Assembly: GCA_964023275.1 (NCBI GenBank)
Contig: OZ029915.1
Span: 15,568,712-15,632,711, forward strand
Length of the DNA stretch: 64,000 bases
Direction of reading: 5' to 3'
Origin: Norana najaformis
Lineage: Eukaryota > Annelida > Clitellata > Crassiclitellata > Hormogastridae
Below, one piece after another: positions 1 through 11,160 of the stretch; position 1 is the stretch's first letter, and each line of letters begins with the position of its first letter. The notes below the pieces were generated by a model. The model was not told the DNA's origin and did no database searches. It saw only the letters and a list, made by a program, of their open reading frames with translations. The translations under genes and the position numbers were made by a program.

Positions 1-1140
1 TACTCACTACGCGCTGGCACGGCCTCTAATGTAAAGCAGGTGTTGGTACAAGTTCTGTGCATTATCTGTCCTCTCTTCCTGCTCACCACCAACATCGACT
101 ACACTGAGTGAGTCTGGTAATATACTATGACAACAAGTACTAACCTTCATACTTGCGTACGTACTTAAATTACCTCGGTTATATTTCTGTAACCCAGGTA
201 ATCTAAGCACACAAGCAAGTATAAAGTATTACTAGCCTTAGTTAGTTCAGTCGTTGTTGGAGGTGAAGGATGAAGAGATGGGACAGCTAGTGCAGAAATA
301 TCAACTGATGCCAACGCCCGGTGTGGAAGCGGAGTAGGGAGTCTGAATTATTACTTTGTCCAGACAGGGAAGAGGGAATCTTGACAAGTGATTCAGAGTC
401 CACACAGGCAGAGATACATAAGACAGTCGGGTAGAGATACAGAGAGAGGTACGGAGACAGATCAGGCTGAATAAACTCTAGATTGCGAACAGGGAGTTAG
501 AGTTGAAATGTAGTATCTTATAAGGAGGATGGGTTGCTGTACACGTCATTGCCTGGTGCTAGGAGGACCCAGCTTCGCAACGGGCCGTGAAGATCCGCCC
601 AAGTAATTGATATTTCCTAAAAATGGAATTTGTGGAAGAAGATCGAGGGAATGGGCAGAAATGAATAAGCCCGGCTAGTTCCAAGATAGCAGACAGGCTC
701 TGTCCTAAGTCAGTCGAGCTCTGGACGCGACAGAATACGGTCGAACTCAGAGTTGGCTCTCAGAGCTAGAAACAGCTGAAATGTAGTCTCTTATAAGGCC
801 CAGCATCTACTGGCGCTGCAGCAATCTGTTATGGGTAAAAGTAGATATGAAAGTTTGTCGTAGGCTAAAGTTCCTCGCTCGCTCCGTAATGTACTCTGAT
901 TGAACTAGAATCACGCTCGCGTTGTCAGACATTGATTCGAGAGACATTCGTATACCGAATGATAATCGAGAATAAACGATGAAAACTGTACAATGCGAAC
1001 AGGATGAGAAACCTCACATCCTAATCTGTGGAACAGAACTGTATCATACTTCTATGCAATGCCCCTCAGACTTCTCAACCTTCTCACATTCACCATCTAT
1101 TAACTATCCCACCGCACAGATCTACTTGTTCTTCCTCACA
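1..1140. other. upstream flank, no gene recognised
   Basis: I find no convincing coding exon here. The only structure seen is an imperfect direct repeat of about 23 bp around GAAATGTAGT-TCTTATAAGG at 503-525 and 776-798 (spacing 273 bp). The short open frames lack family motifs and look like chance. Confidence 0.4.
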
Positions 1141-1146
1141 CCTTTT

Positions 1147-1331
1147 TGGGGCACGGTAGCATGTTGGATAGAGCGCTGGGGTTGTGACGCGGAGAGTAGG
1201 CCTATGGGTTCGATCCTCTTCGGAAACGGTTATTGTGTAGGGACCTTGAGCAAGTCCTTCAATCACAATTGCTCGGCGCCATCGATTAAGTCATTAGATA
1301 GTGGCGCCTAATAGATGCAGAAATAATTTCA
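1147..1331 (+). mobile_element. tRNA-derived SINE, copy 1
   Basis: The segment carries tRNA-like internal promoter boxes: an A-box-like TAGCATGTTGGATAGAGC at 1157-1174 and a B-box-like GGGTTCGATCCTC at 1206-1218. An unrelated body follows, ending in GCGCCTAATAGATGCAG and an A/T-rich tail. A second copy at 30149-30322 has the same order of A box, B box, body and tail, and a 3' piece recurs at 2242-2282. Repetition together with box A/B identifies a pol III SINE rather than a tRNA gene, because no cloverleaf 3' half follows box B. SINEs are non-autonomous and borrow a LINE reverse transcriptase; the partner LINE is not identified. Confidence 0.75.
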
Positions 1332-2241
1332 CTATATCAGCTTCGGGTGTCCTATCTCGATGCTGTAACCACGCCTTAATCTACGTTGCGTCAACTCTTT
1401 GGATCAAACTCCCGTCAGACCTGCGCCAGTTCGTTTAGGGCCTATCCCATTTTCTCGTCTGTCAATCTGAGTACTTATCCGCTTGCCCTCTCACCTGCAA
1501 CTTTTCACTCAAGACTGAAAACCGAACTTTTCGAGGTATCCTATCGTGCTTCCGCTCCTACACCATCCCATGATCACCACCAACGATTTCCACCGTACAG
1601 TAGCACCATATGTGTCGTATCGGAGATCGTAAACTCGTAAACTGCAGTAAGATCCACACAGCGCCCAAAAAAAGCTAAATCATGGTAACCAACTTTTTTT
1701 GCAGGCGCTCAGTCAAAACCGAATCATAGACAGGTAATTAAGGTAAGAATCGGTTCCAGGTTAAGAGCAAGGGGTGGTGCCTGAAATTGAAATGCTTGTA
1801 TAGCCCTACTTTGCACCGAAACTGACCGAACAACCTGACTGTTGTGGACTTGGTTTGATACAGCGTCGGTATTAATTTGCGGGTCTCCCTGACGCGGCTT
1901 TTGTGCGCTGACCTGTTTCGGAGATTTAAATTCAAGCCTACCATATTTAACATTTAGGCCTACATTGTGATAGGTTTCCATGTGACAACCATTGATGTAA
2001 ACCTGATTGTGTGTATATTTTTCTGACTGTTGTCGATCAACAAAGTGACCAATTCTTACTTTTATTTATTTCTAGCTTACTGGTCACTTTTTATTTTCTG
2101 TTAATAATAGGCCTATTTATTCACATACAATCTAAATAGACATAAATCGTTAGGTCATATGAAATACTTCTTTTGGAAATGAGACAATGCTGCACTTAGC
2201 AAGTTGGTTGACCCTTTTGGGTTGTACTTTTGACAGCATCA
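1332..2241. other. flank without recognised gene
   Basis: No exon or element is recognised. A perfect 10-bp inverted repeat (AAAGTGACCA at 2042-2051, TGGTCACTTT at 2081-2090) surrounds a 29-nt T-rich loop. It could be a minor fold-back; I assign no function. Confidence 0.35.
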
Positions 2242-2282
2242 CATTAACTGATAGCGTTTAATAAATGCAGAAATAATAAAAA
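2242..2282 (+). mobile_element. SINE 3'-end fragment
   Basis: The stretch ending TAATAAATGCAGAAATAATAA matches the 3' end of the SINE copies at 1147 and 30149. The tRNA-like head is absent, so this is a 5'-truncated copy. Confidence 0.5.
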
Positions 2283-2333
2283 ATGAATAGCATCAGCAGA
2301 AAACGTTTGTAAGTTTGTACGATATACTACTGT

Positions 2334-2368
2334 CAAAGATTTTAGAGTCTTAGACTCTAAGATCTTTG
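2334..2368. repeat. 35-bp near-perfect palindrome
   Basis: Arms of 17 nt (2334-2350 and 2352-2368, core TTAGAGTCT/AGACTCTAA) pair with a single mismatch around a one-base centre. It lies about 250 bp upstream of the ODAD4-like start codon. It could be a fold-back scar, a dyad binding site or chance; nothing in the sequence decides. Confidence 0.6.
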
Positions 2369-2614
2369 CTACTGTCGTATTATGTTTGAATTTTTCTTTT
2401 ACTGATGAACCAAAAAGCCTACTTTCATCAATTAATTATCTAATATTTTCTCTCTTGATCCATAGTCTTTTGCGATGTGTCAGCGTTGCTAAGCGACATA
2501 CTCAGTGGACGCCGAGGAATTTTAGTACGCGAAATGTGTTAACTAGACCAGTTAAACCAGCTGCACTGTTTGGTGTGTTAAATTTTCAGAATTGAATAGA
2601 AGGAAGTATATAAA

Positions 2615-2791
2615 ATGCCGATGAAGTCAAATTCGCCAATGCTGTCAGGTGATGTTTCAAAGAAAAGAAAAACAAGTCAATCCGAAAGCGAGAAAAAGAA
2701 CCCGGCAGTTTCCTTTGAAGTTTATCATTCGGAAGCTGCAACTTTTCAGAGCATTGGTGAACCCAAAAAAGCCATAAACAGTTACACAAAA
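2615..2791 (+). CDS. ODAD4: ODAD4/TTC25-like, exon 1
   Basis: This is the first coding exon, 59 codons from an ATG preceded by AAA. It ends at AAA|GTAAGT, a consensus donor in phase 0. The first 33 residues are polar and Lys/Ser-rich. From about residue 34 (FEVYHSEAATFQSIGEPKKA) it forms the first helix pair of a TPR, which is completed by exon 2. Joined to exons 2 and 3 it gives three TPRs resembling the N-terminus of ODAD4 (TTC25), a subunit of the complex that docks outer dynein arms on ciliary doublet microtubules. The start is chosen because the open frame, donor and TPR frame agree and no longer upstream frame is linked. Intron 1 is about 32.8 kb, entirely filled with mobile elements. 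Identification is by motif memory, not by alignment. Confidence 0.82.
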
Positions 2792-3119
2792 GTAAGTTTC
2801 ACATGTATATTCTGAAGTATTGTTGTTGTAATTATCATTAATGCTATAATAATTGTATTATTACAGTTTCGAGCGTGTATGCAGTTAAAAATGGTCTTAG
2901 ACATGTAAAATGTCTGCCAAGTTGGAGCTCATATTCGTATTCATAATCGAAATTCATATCCACTTTCGCGGTCCGATTAATCCCGTGACGTACCATTTGT
3001 CACTGACATATAAATGAGAGAAAATGGTGTAATTTGTTCACAGCTAAATGAGAGCTGAGAGCCATTTCACCCATAATCCTGCTCAACGTAATCACCAACC
3101 AAATGTCACTAGAACCCAT

Positions 3120-4060
3120 TTCTGAAGGGAAACCTCTGAGACCTCAACTTTACCCATATCCCAGCTAAAGCCCTTCAAACTTCCCCCTAAATTCCATTTT
3201 TCTTTGTTCTTGGAAATATCACAAGTTCTCCAGCAAATTTACATTCTCATCCACATCTCAAACCAAAGTGCATCAAACACCATACTGCTTGCCCATATCA
3301 CTACCAAAAGCACCTATGGCACATTAGTAGCAAACCCTCATCTTAGCTATATCTTTCAAACTGCCCCTTAAATTTCAATTGTCATTGGCTTCTGAAACAT
3401 CCCAAGTTCACCAGCAAAATTTACTTACTCATCCCCTTCACAATCCAAAGCGCATCAAACACCATGCTCCTCACCCATATGACTATCAAAAAACACCCAC
3501 ACCACATCCATAACAAAACCCACTTCTCAGCTATAAGCCTTTAAACTTTCCCCTAAATTTTCCTCTAAACTTTCAGTTGTCTTCATCCTGAGAAGTATCG
3601 CAAGTTTACCAGCAAAATTTACATACTCATCCTCACAATAAACCAAAGCTCATCAAACACCATACTTCGGATCCACATCACTTCCAAAAGGATGTTTGAA
3701 GGGCTATAGTTGAGATGTGAGTGATTGTTATGGATATGGTGTAGGCATTTCTGGTAGTGATATTGGTGGGGAGTATGGTGTTAGATGCGCTTTGATTTGT
3801 GGTGGTGATGACAACGCAGATTTTGCAGGTGAACTTGTGTTATTTCTGAGGACGAAGACCATTGGAATTTAGGGGAAAATTTGGAACTTTGAAGGACTAT
3901 AGCTGAGAGGTGGATGTTTGCTATGGATATAGTGTGAAGGTTTTGGTAGTGATATTGATGGGGAGTATGGTGTTAAGTGTGCTTTGGATTGTGATGGAGA
4001 GAAGTATGTAAATTTTGCTCATGAACTTGCCATATTTGTTCATTATCAACTCTATTGCCA
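3120..4060. repeat. inverted tandem array of ~180-bp units
   Basis: About three direct units lie at 3155-3690, with period marks AGCTAAAGCCCTTCAAAC at 3163, a diverged version at 3344 and another at 3529, so the period is roughly 181-185 bp. Two further units at about 3691-4050 are reverse-complemented: GAAGGGCTATAGTTGAGATG near 3697 and GAAGGACTATAGCTGAGAGG near 3892. Shared landmarks in both orientations are CACCAGCAAAATTTAC and GCATCAAACACCATAC and their complements. Units are diverged. The switch in strand occurs near 3685. No coding potential is evident. It resembles a satellite block, or long fold-back termini of an unknown DNA transposon. Confidence 0.75.
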
Positions 4061-4435
4061 GTCCAGTGAAATCCAGTAACGGAATCCAGAGCCTACCCAG
4101 TGGAATCTGGTGATGGGGTTGAGAGGTTTAAATTGAATGCTGTATTACACACTATATAATCAGACAGTTGACTTTCCTGTGCGTTTCTGTAGACCAACCA
4201 GCCAGTGTGCGCATTTTTGCATGTGTCTAGGCATATACAAATAGACCAACTGGCCAATGTGCACATTTTGTCTAGAGGCTTATCCATAGGCCTAGGATAA
4301 AAAAGTGTAGATTTGTGCACATTCCTAGGACATGTTCCTAGGACAGCACCACATGGCATGTGTATATATGAATGCATATATAACATGATATGTGGACCTG
4401 CCGCTGTGTATTAATTAGTAGCGTCTGGCGCTGAG

Positions 4436-7120
4436 TATATTATGGGTATGTATGTATGTGTGTGTGTCTGTACTTTTATAAAGTGCATTTTAGGAAGCCC
4501 TCAAAACCGCTGGGAATGCTGCTGTGTACAGGATTTAAATAAATGAGTCTTTACGAGCGAATAGAAGGTTGTCTGCTGAGAGTTAATAGGAATGTCACAA
4601 ATGTTAATGGGGATGCGGTTCCAGGGAGAAGGGCATATGCAAGACAGCACGCAATGTTGTGTAGTTTTAGCAGTGAAGAATCTGTAGATCACGACGAGAA
4701 GCTGAGCGAAGTGATTGTCAACCAGGATGGGCACCAACAGGGATGAACAGTTCTTGTATATACGCCGGAGCAGATCCGACAAGAGAGGACCGACAGGAGC
4801 AGGATCTTAAATTTGATTATATCTTTGACAGGAAGCCAATGGAGTGCATCTCTCATATATTCTGAAACATGAGAGAATGTAGGTAGATTGGCCACTAGAC
4901 AAGTGGCACAGTTCAGAATGGACTGGAGCTAGTGGATACGAGAATTTGGCAGTCCCACAAGAACAGAGTTGCAATAATCCAGTCATGTCAGGACGTAGGA
5001 ATGGAGTAGAGCTGTAGCAGTGGTGACAGATTTCAGCATATCAAATGAATTTGTTGAAGCTGATAGTGGCATGACCTGCATAGGGTGTTAACATGGGTGG
5101 CCATTTTCAGTTCACCATCTGTAAGCACGCCGAGATCACAAACAAGTTGTTGGGAGGACCAGGACCAGTCCGGAAATGCCAGTAGTAGCTCATGCTGATT
5201 AATTTTAGACTGTGCATGTTGCATTGCAGTCCAGAGATATTGGGTTTGGGGCTGGATTGAGTTGATGACATCCGTTCTTGAATAGCCGTCATGGTGGTAA
5301 AGACAGAGCTAATGCAGGTGGGGCAGTAGGATGGATGGACGTGGGAATAGAGTTGGACATCATCATCACATGACCTAGATTGCAAAAGTGAAAAAAAGAT
5401 ACGAATAGCGAGGGGAATAGCGGTGTTGAAAGCAATGGATAAAACTTGGAAGAGCAGAGCAATCAGCATGAAAACAAAACTGGAGGTATTAAAGACATGT
5501 GTATTTAGCACCATGATGTATGGATGTGAGACATGGGTCCTGACAAAAGACTCACGACGGAGAGTCTTGGCATTTGAGAGAAAATGTTACAGAAAAATCC
5601 TAAGGATCGGATGGACTCAGAAGATTAGGAATGAAGAGGTTTACGAAAGAGTGGCTATAACCGAGAATCTACTGCAGAAGGTTATTCAGCGAAAACTTGG
5701 ATTGTTTGGACATATCTGTAGAATGAAGGATGACAGAAATATTAAGACTCTGATGTTTGGAATTATGGAAGGTACGAACAAGAGAGGCAGACCACATCGA
5801 GAGTGGGTGGATGACATTGAGGAGTGGTGTGGCGCGGACTTGCAGAGACTGGGACATGCGGCTCAAAACAGAATCGAGTGGAGACACATTGTGAAACGGG
5901 CATCGGACACCTACGGGCATTGAGCCCACGGTTATTGATGATGATGATCATCAGCGTATTGATGGATATGCGAGCCAAGTGCAGTGATGATTCGGGTCAA
6001 ATCTGCTGTATAGAGGATATACAAAAGCAGACCAAGCACCGAATCCTGTGGAACTCTAAATGGAACGGTCAGTCAGAGCTTGTTCAATCAGTAGTCACTG
6101 CTGTAGTCCACTCATCAGGAAACAAATGAAGCCATTCAAAGGCTAGGCCCCCCAAACCAAAGCCATATGATGTTCTGAGATGCGTATATCATGATTGATA
6201 GTATCAAATGCAGTGCTGACATCGAGAAGAGCGAGAAGATTTACCTGACCAGAGCCAGTGGTATCACAGAAGTCAGAGATCAGCCATAGCAGAACTGTTT
6301 CAGTGGAGTGACCCCGTCTAAAGCCCAATTGCAGCTTCAAAATTAAGTCTGACACCTCAAGATAATGCAGCATCTGAACAGAGACAATTTTCTCAATCAC
6401 TTTAGATAGGAAGCTGAGTTTGGAGACAGGCCTGTATTTGTTAATGTCTTCAGGTTCCATTCCCGGTTTCTTGAATGAAGGCCGCACAAGAGCACTTTTT
6501 TGACTAGCTGGTAAGATACCCTCCTACCCTCTGTAAGTGATGCATTACAGAGTTGGACCAGAAAAGATAACAACTCATCAGTGAAGTCGTACAGTAGGAA
6601 AGTTGGTTATGGTCAAGTGTACAGGATTTTGGTGGCATGGATGGAATAATTGACCGTAGTTCTAATTCTTCACCAGGTAGAATCTCTCAAAACGGTGTTC
6701 TGTAGATGTATATGTAGAAGGAGTGGAACCTTGGGTGTCGTGTCGAACATCAGAGACCTTCCTCAGGTGACGATGGAGAAATTCAGCTGGAGAAAAAGAG
6801 GTTTGTAGCCAAGTATAACTGAAAGGTTTTTCCATAATTACCTACTGTAATTGGAATCTTGAGCGCTCATAGGCCTGCACTTTTTCCTGGAGGAAACTAT
6901 GTTTATGCTGCAGTAGGCTTATCCACTCCAGTCAGTCTTTGTTCATCCCAGTCCTTTGGTACCTGCACTCTGTCCGCCTCCATTTCACCATCCATTTCAC
7001 CACTCGACAGTCTGAGTTGAACCAGGGATTGAGTGGATTTATCCTGATATGGATAGGTTGAAGTGGTAAAAGCTCATCAATAGTAGAACATGGGAACAAT
7101 GAAAGGTGCGAATGCATATG
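4436..7120 (-). mobile_element. CR1-group LINE, degenerate, split by RTE fragment
   Basis: Reading the minus strand from about 7120 down: a linker with PWFNSDCRVVK and YQRTG (about 7117-6930), then RT motifs NKYRPVSKLSFLSKVIEK, QLGFRRGHSTETVLL and LLDVSTAFDTINHD (6487-6170), then the YADD box near 5954-5975 and its continuation VQLYSHVHPS at about 5361-5325. C-terminal motifs RDALHWLPVKD and SPWNRIP lie at 4895-4550, and a CA/TACA-rich 3' tail near 4440-4475. Endonuclease is not seen, so the copy is 5'-truncated. Stops and frameshifts are numerous. A 578-bp RTE fragment interrupts the YADD box. Confidence 0.75.
5369..5946 (+). mobile_element. 5'-truncated RTE-type LINE fragment
   Basis: A 3' fragment of an RTE-like LINE begins in the RT C-terminal region and ends in a TGATGATGATG tail at 5935-5946. 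The frame 5423-5923 encodes the tail of the polyprotein with FSTMMYGCETWVL, AFERKCYRKILRI, KLGLFGHICRM and NKRGRPHREWVDDI, closely resembling the end of the minus-strand element at 12201-15132. The flanks carry ATCATCA at 5362-5368 and 5947-5953, a 7-bp target-site duplication. Removing the insert restores the host CR1 frame at its YADD box. The frame is open to its natural stop, suggesting a moderately young insertion. Confidence 0.85.
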
Positions 7121-9699
7121 GTTGACTTGTTCGTGGCACTACTGCTCTTTGTGGCAGGCGCTGTCTTGAGAACTACTGCAAGGTCCACCTGGCATGTTTG
7201 CGCAGTGGTTCAAAGCGAAACCTTGTTTGATGTGCGGGAAGGGGGTTGCCAACCACCTTACTCTCTGTCAGGGCTTTGGCTGCCTTGCTGCCATAACAAA
7301 GTTGTGGCATGATGGGCCAAGATGAGTGGAGTGCGTTGAAGTGATTGATGTCTAAGTGCAAGACACTGTGCCTGATTAGAGATGGGTGTAATGGTGGATA
7401 TACCCGCATCGTAATGATCACACCCCAGACATATGCTGATGATCTCGCTGCACTCCCACACGAGAATGGCTGCCGCCATCCACACGCCAGCAGCATGTAT
7501 CAGAGGCCAACATGGATCCAATGCTTCCAGAGGCCAGTTTCAACCATGGTGCTCGAGTGGCCAGTTCCGACCCCGAGGCTTGAGCAACCAGTTCTGACTC
7601 CGAGGTGTGTGTGTCCATTTACGGTTCTGCTGTGTAGGAACCCGCAAAACGAACTTTCGCAGGTAGAGCCCAGGCCTGAGGAAGCATACATGGTTGTGCT
7701 GGAGGGTTTTACTTTGGGACAAAAAGCGTCACAACAGGGACTGGAAGCAGGAGCTGCAGGAGTTCTTTGCCCCGGAGGCTAGATGATTTCAGAAGGCTGT
7801 GCAGGAGCCAAGACCGGCAAAGGACCCTGAGGTGGCTTGGCTGTTCGGCTGTATGAGGCTGGCAGTGTGGCTGGAGAATCCGGGCTCCCTCAAGCCAGAG
7901 GTGCATCTAGTCTCGATGGAGAAGGGTGACCAACAACCGCCCCTAGACTGGCCCCGACAGGGTCTGTGGATGGGTGGGCTTGACCAGCAATCAGTGTTCT
8001 CCAGGTGGGTGGACCCAAAGCAATATCTTTGGAACAACCCTGACTTCAGGCTGCAGCATTTCCTGCTTTCTGCCTTCCTGGTGTGGTTCAAGGAACGGCT
8101 CGGGGCTTGATGCATGATGCCAAACCCATGGTTGTTACACGAGGGGCTCTGGGGTCTCGCTAGAGGCACGGAGCCATCTGTCAATGACGAACCCTGGGAG
8201 AAATGTTAGACTGACAGTGAAGTCTGGCTGTGCTGTTGGCACCTGCCTGGTGTAGCCATTGATATCCTTGACAATGTTGTGGTCCAGTTTAAGCCCCAGT
8301 TGAGCAACACACACTGTGAGTAGGTATTTGCCTTCTTGCTTCACAACCACCATGTCTGGATCTTCAACAAGGACGTGAAAAACTTCTGGCATATGTACAG
8401 AAGCAAGCCCATCCAGAAAGAGCCATCAACACTACGGTCTTCGACCTAGATCTCGGACAAGTAGCCCTGACAGAGCGACAGAGAGGAGTTTCTGGAGGTT
8501 GTCAACACCATGTCCAGGATTTTGCAGCATGGTAAAACGACCCAGAGGTCAGTGTAACCTACATCACATGAGAACATCCCAAGGACCTCCTCCAGGACCT
8601 GGTTTGGGACCACAAAGCGCTTACCTGTCATGATGGGCCGGTTGATGTCTACAATGTCCGCATTTGATGAGCACTGCCGGTCGATATTGTTGGCGAAAAG
8701 CCAGATGACTGTGCTGCATGGACTTAACGGCTCTACAAACAGGTCATGGAATGGGTGGAAAGGCTATCCAGCGAAGTAACGCCCTGCACTGCGCTTAGCC
8801 ACTACAAGGACGATGCACTTACTCTCTTTGGGTACTACCGTCATGGACCAAGATGTGGTCTGTTTCACGAGGTCCAAGAAGACCCACAGTCATAGGCAAC
8901 GACGTTGCGTGGCCCTACATGCACGTAATAAATGAGCTATGCTCTTTGCCTGTTGTGCTTCGACTGCCTCCAGAAGCCTAGTGGGGGCTTGGTTTGGCCA
9001 GGCAGGCTCTATGCAGTTCTGTTCTCGAGAAGGCATGACTTTGTGCCACTCCTGGTCCTAGAGGATGTGTAGATGAGGGGCATTGGCTACGAGGTTCTTG
9101 GTGAGCTTGTCCCCCAAAGGACAGTTGTGCATGAGATCCTCAGGGTGCTGTCGCAGCTATATTGCTCCGACCTATTGGAAAGCAACAAAAACCATGTCAT
9201 CAACCTCATGTATGGCCTGGATGGGCATTGATACAACAAGGCTGCATGTGGGGCAGCTATACCAGGATGAACTGGAGGCCCGAAGTCCGAAGGTGTATCG
9301 ATGCCCACAAGCTGATGCACAACAAGGCTGGCTGGCCCTTTGAAGAGGAAGACTTCTCACTGGACTGGGGGTTTCAACATGTTGCCAGCCAGAGGTATCA
9401 CTGCTTGTGCAGAGAGCCCTTGACAAGGACTAGTCTATCGATGGCAGGGAAACTGTTGTGGACACATGGGGGATAACTGCCTTAGTGGTGTGCCACAGTT
9501 GCCAGCATGCAAGCTCTCATCAACCGACCACACAGTACATGCCACCACCTGCAGGAATCGCAAAAATGACAACTGAAGTTGTCAGAATGACAGAACATAC
9601 ATTGGATGGCTGAAACAGCAGATGGAGCGGCTATTCTTTGCGCTTCATCCGCTGGACAAAGGACAAGACAGCTGCAGCTCAGCAGTGGATGAAGCGCAT
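7121..9699. other. low-complexity-of-evidence region, possibly an old large transposon
   Basis: No family is recognised with confidence. The base composition is more GC-rich than the neighbours. Several overlapping open frames exist, for example plus 7799-8110 (103 aa, Trp-rich, ending WFKERLG) and minus 8446-8631 (61 aa with NQVLEEVLG and GYTDLWVVLP). Because the stretch leads directly into an integrase-core fragment on the plus strand, it may be the decayed remainder of the same element. This is inference from adjacency only. Confidence 0.3.
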
Positions 9700-10452
9700 G
9701 GTTAAACCAAAAGATTATGCCCCAACCAGAGGACCTCTCGGGACATACCAAGCCGGCATTATCGTCTTCAAGGAGTAAACGCAAGCAAATCATGGCTATA
9801 AGAGTATCCTCATGGCCATAAGCGCCAGTGTCAGTTTGTATATGCCCAGATGCTGAAAAAGAAAAGTGATGCTGCAGAGGGGATGCGTACAATCACTGCC
9901 AATGTAAAACAGCATAAGCCGATTCTAGTTATCTGGACAGACAGTGGGACGGAGTTTACTGCTCACAAGTTTTGGGAAATGGTATACGCCGAAAGCATCC
10001 AGCACCATTTCACAGAACCAAGGAACCACAAGCCTCTAGCTCGTGTTGACTGCTTTCACCTCACGCTGCGAACCATCCTGGAGAGGTGGTTCCTGGCAAC
10101 TGGTCAGAATACCTAGCTGGACTCTTTACAGTTCATAATCAAAACATACAATGGGTGCATCCGCCTTGTGAGTAGGATGGCACCATCAAAAACTCGCCCT
10201 GAAGATATCAAATGCTTATGGCTTGAAGAAAAGGCAAGTGCTATGCGAGTTGCAGTACGAGTTTACCGCGAGAATCTACTTCCGGGCATTGAGTTATGGC
10301 ATATCACCAACAGAATGGGATTTACAAAGGATAGTGCCCCAAAGTTGTCTGCTGAGGTTCAGAAAGTCAAAAGCAGAGTGGGCATTGGTACTTTCAAACT
10401 CACTGGCACATTCAAGGACTACGAACTTAACACCTGGCATCGAGAGCAGGAG
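9700..10452 (+). pseudogene. DDE integrase-core fragment
   Basis: The plus-strand frame around 9850-10116 contains ILVIWTDSGTEFTAHKFWEM, the TD-G-EF block that carries the second catalytic Asp of retroviral-type integrases. HHFTEPRNHK and a degraded TLRTILERWF block follow, where a related enzyme would have its catalytic Glu-centred segment. Further along, MAPSKTRPEDI (about 10177) matches the post-core segment usual in such integrases. Upstream, in other frames, YQAGIIVF and NHGYKSILMAI (about 9750-9815) resemble the first catalytic segment. At least two frameshifts separate the pieces. The source could be a Polinton/Maverick, a Ginger-type transposon or a Ty3 element; the lack of a nearby RT in the same frame argues mildly for the first two. 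Confidence 0.6.
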
Positions 10453-10650
10453 TAATTATAATTGTAATCTGACAATTTTAAAGTGCCACTTCAAGAGTAA
10501 ACTCATCAGGGGTGCTGCCGACCTGAACCAGTGAGACCACTGTCCAATAATGCAGACTTCAGGCGCTTGCAAAGCTGTGGAACGACAAGGACTGTCACAG
10601 AATAAGTCAGTGTCAACTTGAAGCGGCCGAACAAGAGAAAGAAGATCCAT
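10452..10650 (-). mobile_element. CR1 3'-end fragment
   Basis: The minus strand reads GATGAGTTTACTCTTGAAGT then a TTTAAAATTGTCAG-ATTACAATTATAATTAC tail. This is the same 3' terminus seen at the end of the CR1 copy at 25860-25917. Only the last part of the RT C-terminus and the 3' UTR are kept. The insertion abuts the end of the integrase fragment. Confidence 0.65.
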
Positions 10651-10804
10651 GCAGAACGTTATTGGTGAAAATTCACATACTGTATTTTACACATATTTTA
10701 GTAACTTGATTAGCATTTGTGCTGCAGTGTTCTTTTTGTGTATAGTGTAAAGAGTTGATTTTGTTTTTTTTTCACTGCAAAAATTGTTGCCAGAGTTTAC
10801 TTAA

Positions 10805-11160
10805 GTGAGTAAGATGAAACAGTTGTCAGCAGAAAAACAGGTAAAAATTAAGAAGCTGGGCACACAGCGGCTTAGGCAGACCTTGATTAAGTATGAACAG
10901 ATTAAAGAATGGAGTCGAGACGTTATTAGAAATGGTAGCCAAAGAGTGATTGATCAAAAAAGCAGCTTAAGTTGGCACTGTTATGAAGTCAAAGAGGAAG
11001 CCAGTGGAGAAACCTCCTTGCACCCCATTAACTGTGGAAGCAATGCTTCAAATGATAAAATTCCAAAGACAACAATCCAAATCAGCTGAATGTAGATGAC
11101 AAGAACAATCGGAAATCCAGAGATAGCAAATGGAAATGCAAAAGCAGTATGTAGTGTCAG
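10805..11160 (+). pseudogene. possible LTR-retroelement gag N-terminus
   Basis: An open frame of 94 codons (10814-11089) is Lys-rich, with LSAEKQVKIKKLGTQRLRQT. In the neighbouring frame the segment EAMLQMIKFQRQQSKSAE continues with many Gln and Glu, a composition typical of the start of Ty3/gypsy Gag. Gypsy pol remains lie downstream at 15.8-17.26 kb and 21.4-21.7 kb on the same strand, so it may belong to the same broken element. No LTR was identified. The call is tentative. Confidence 0.3.

Noticed and set aside
1157-1230. Possible functional tRNA gene
   Set aside because: Box A/B are present, but no acceptor or T-stem partner can be formed and the unit is repeated with a non-tRNA body, so it is a SINE.
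3120-4060. CRISPR-like array
   Set aside because: Units are ~180 bp, diverged, without short identical repeats separated by unique spacers; the genome is eukaryotic.
5107-5514. 135-aa minus frame spanning a junction
   Set aside because: It crosses the boundary between CR1 and the inserted RTE fragment, so it is chimeric and has no single-family match.
9087-9426. Overlapping frames on both strands (77-104 aa)
   Set aside because: All four overlapping frames are open with none favoured by motif; a result of GC-rich sequence with few stops.
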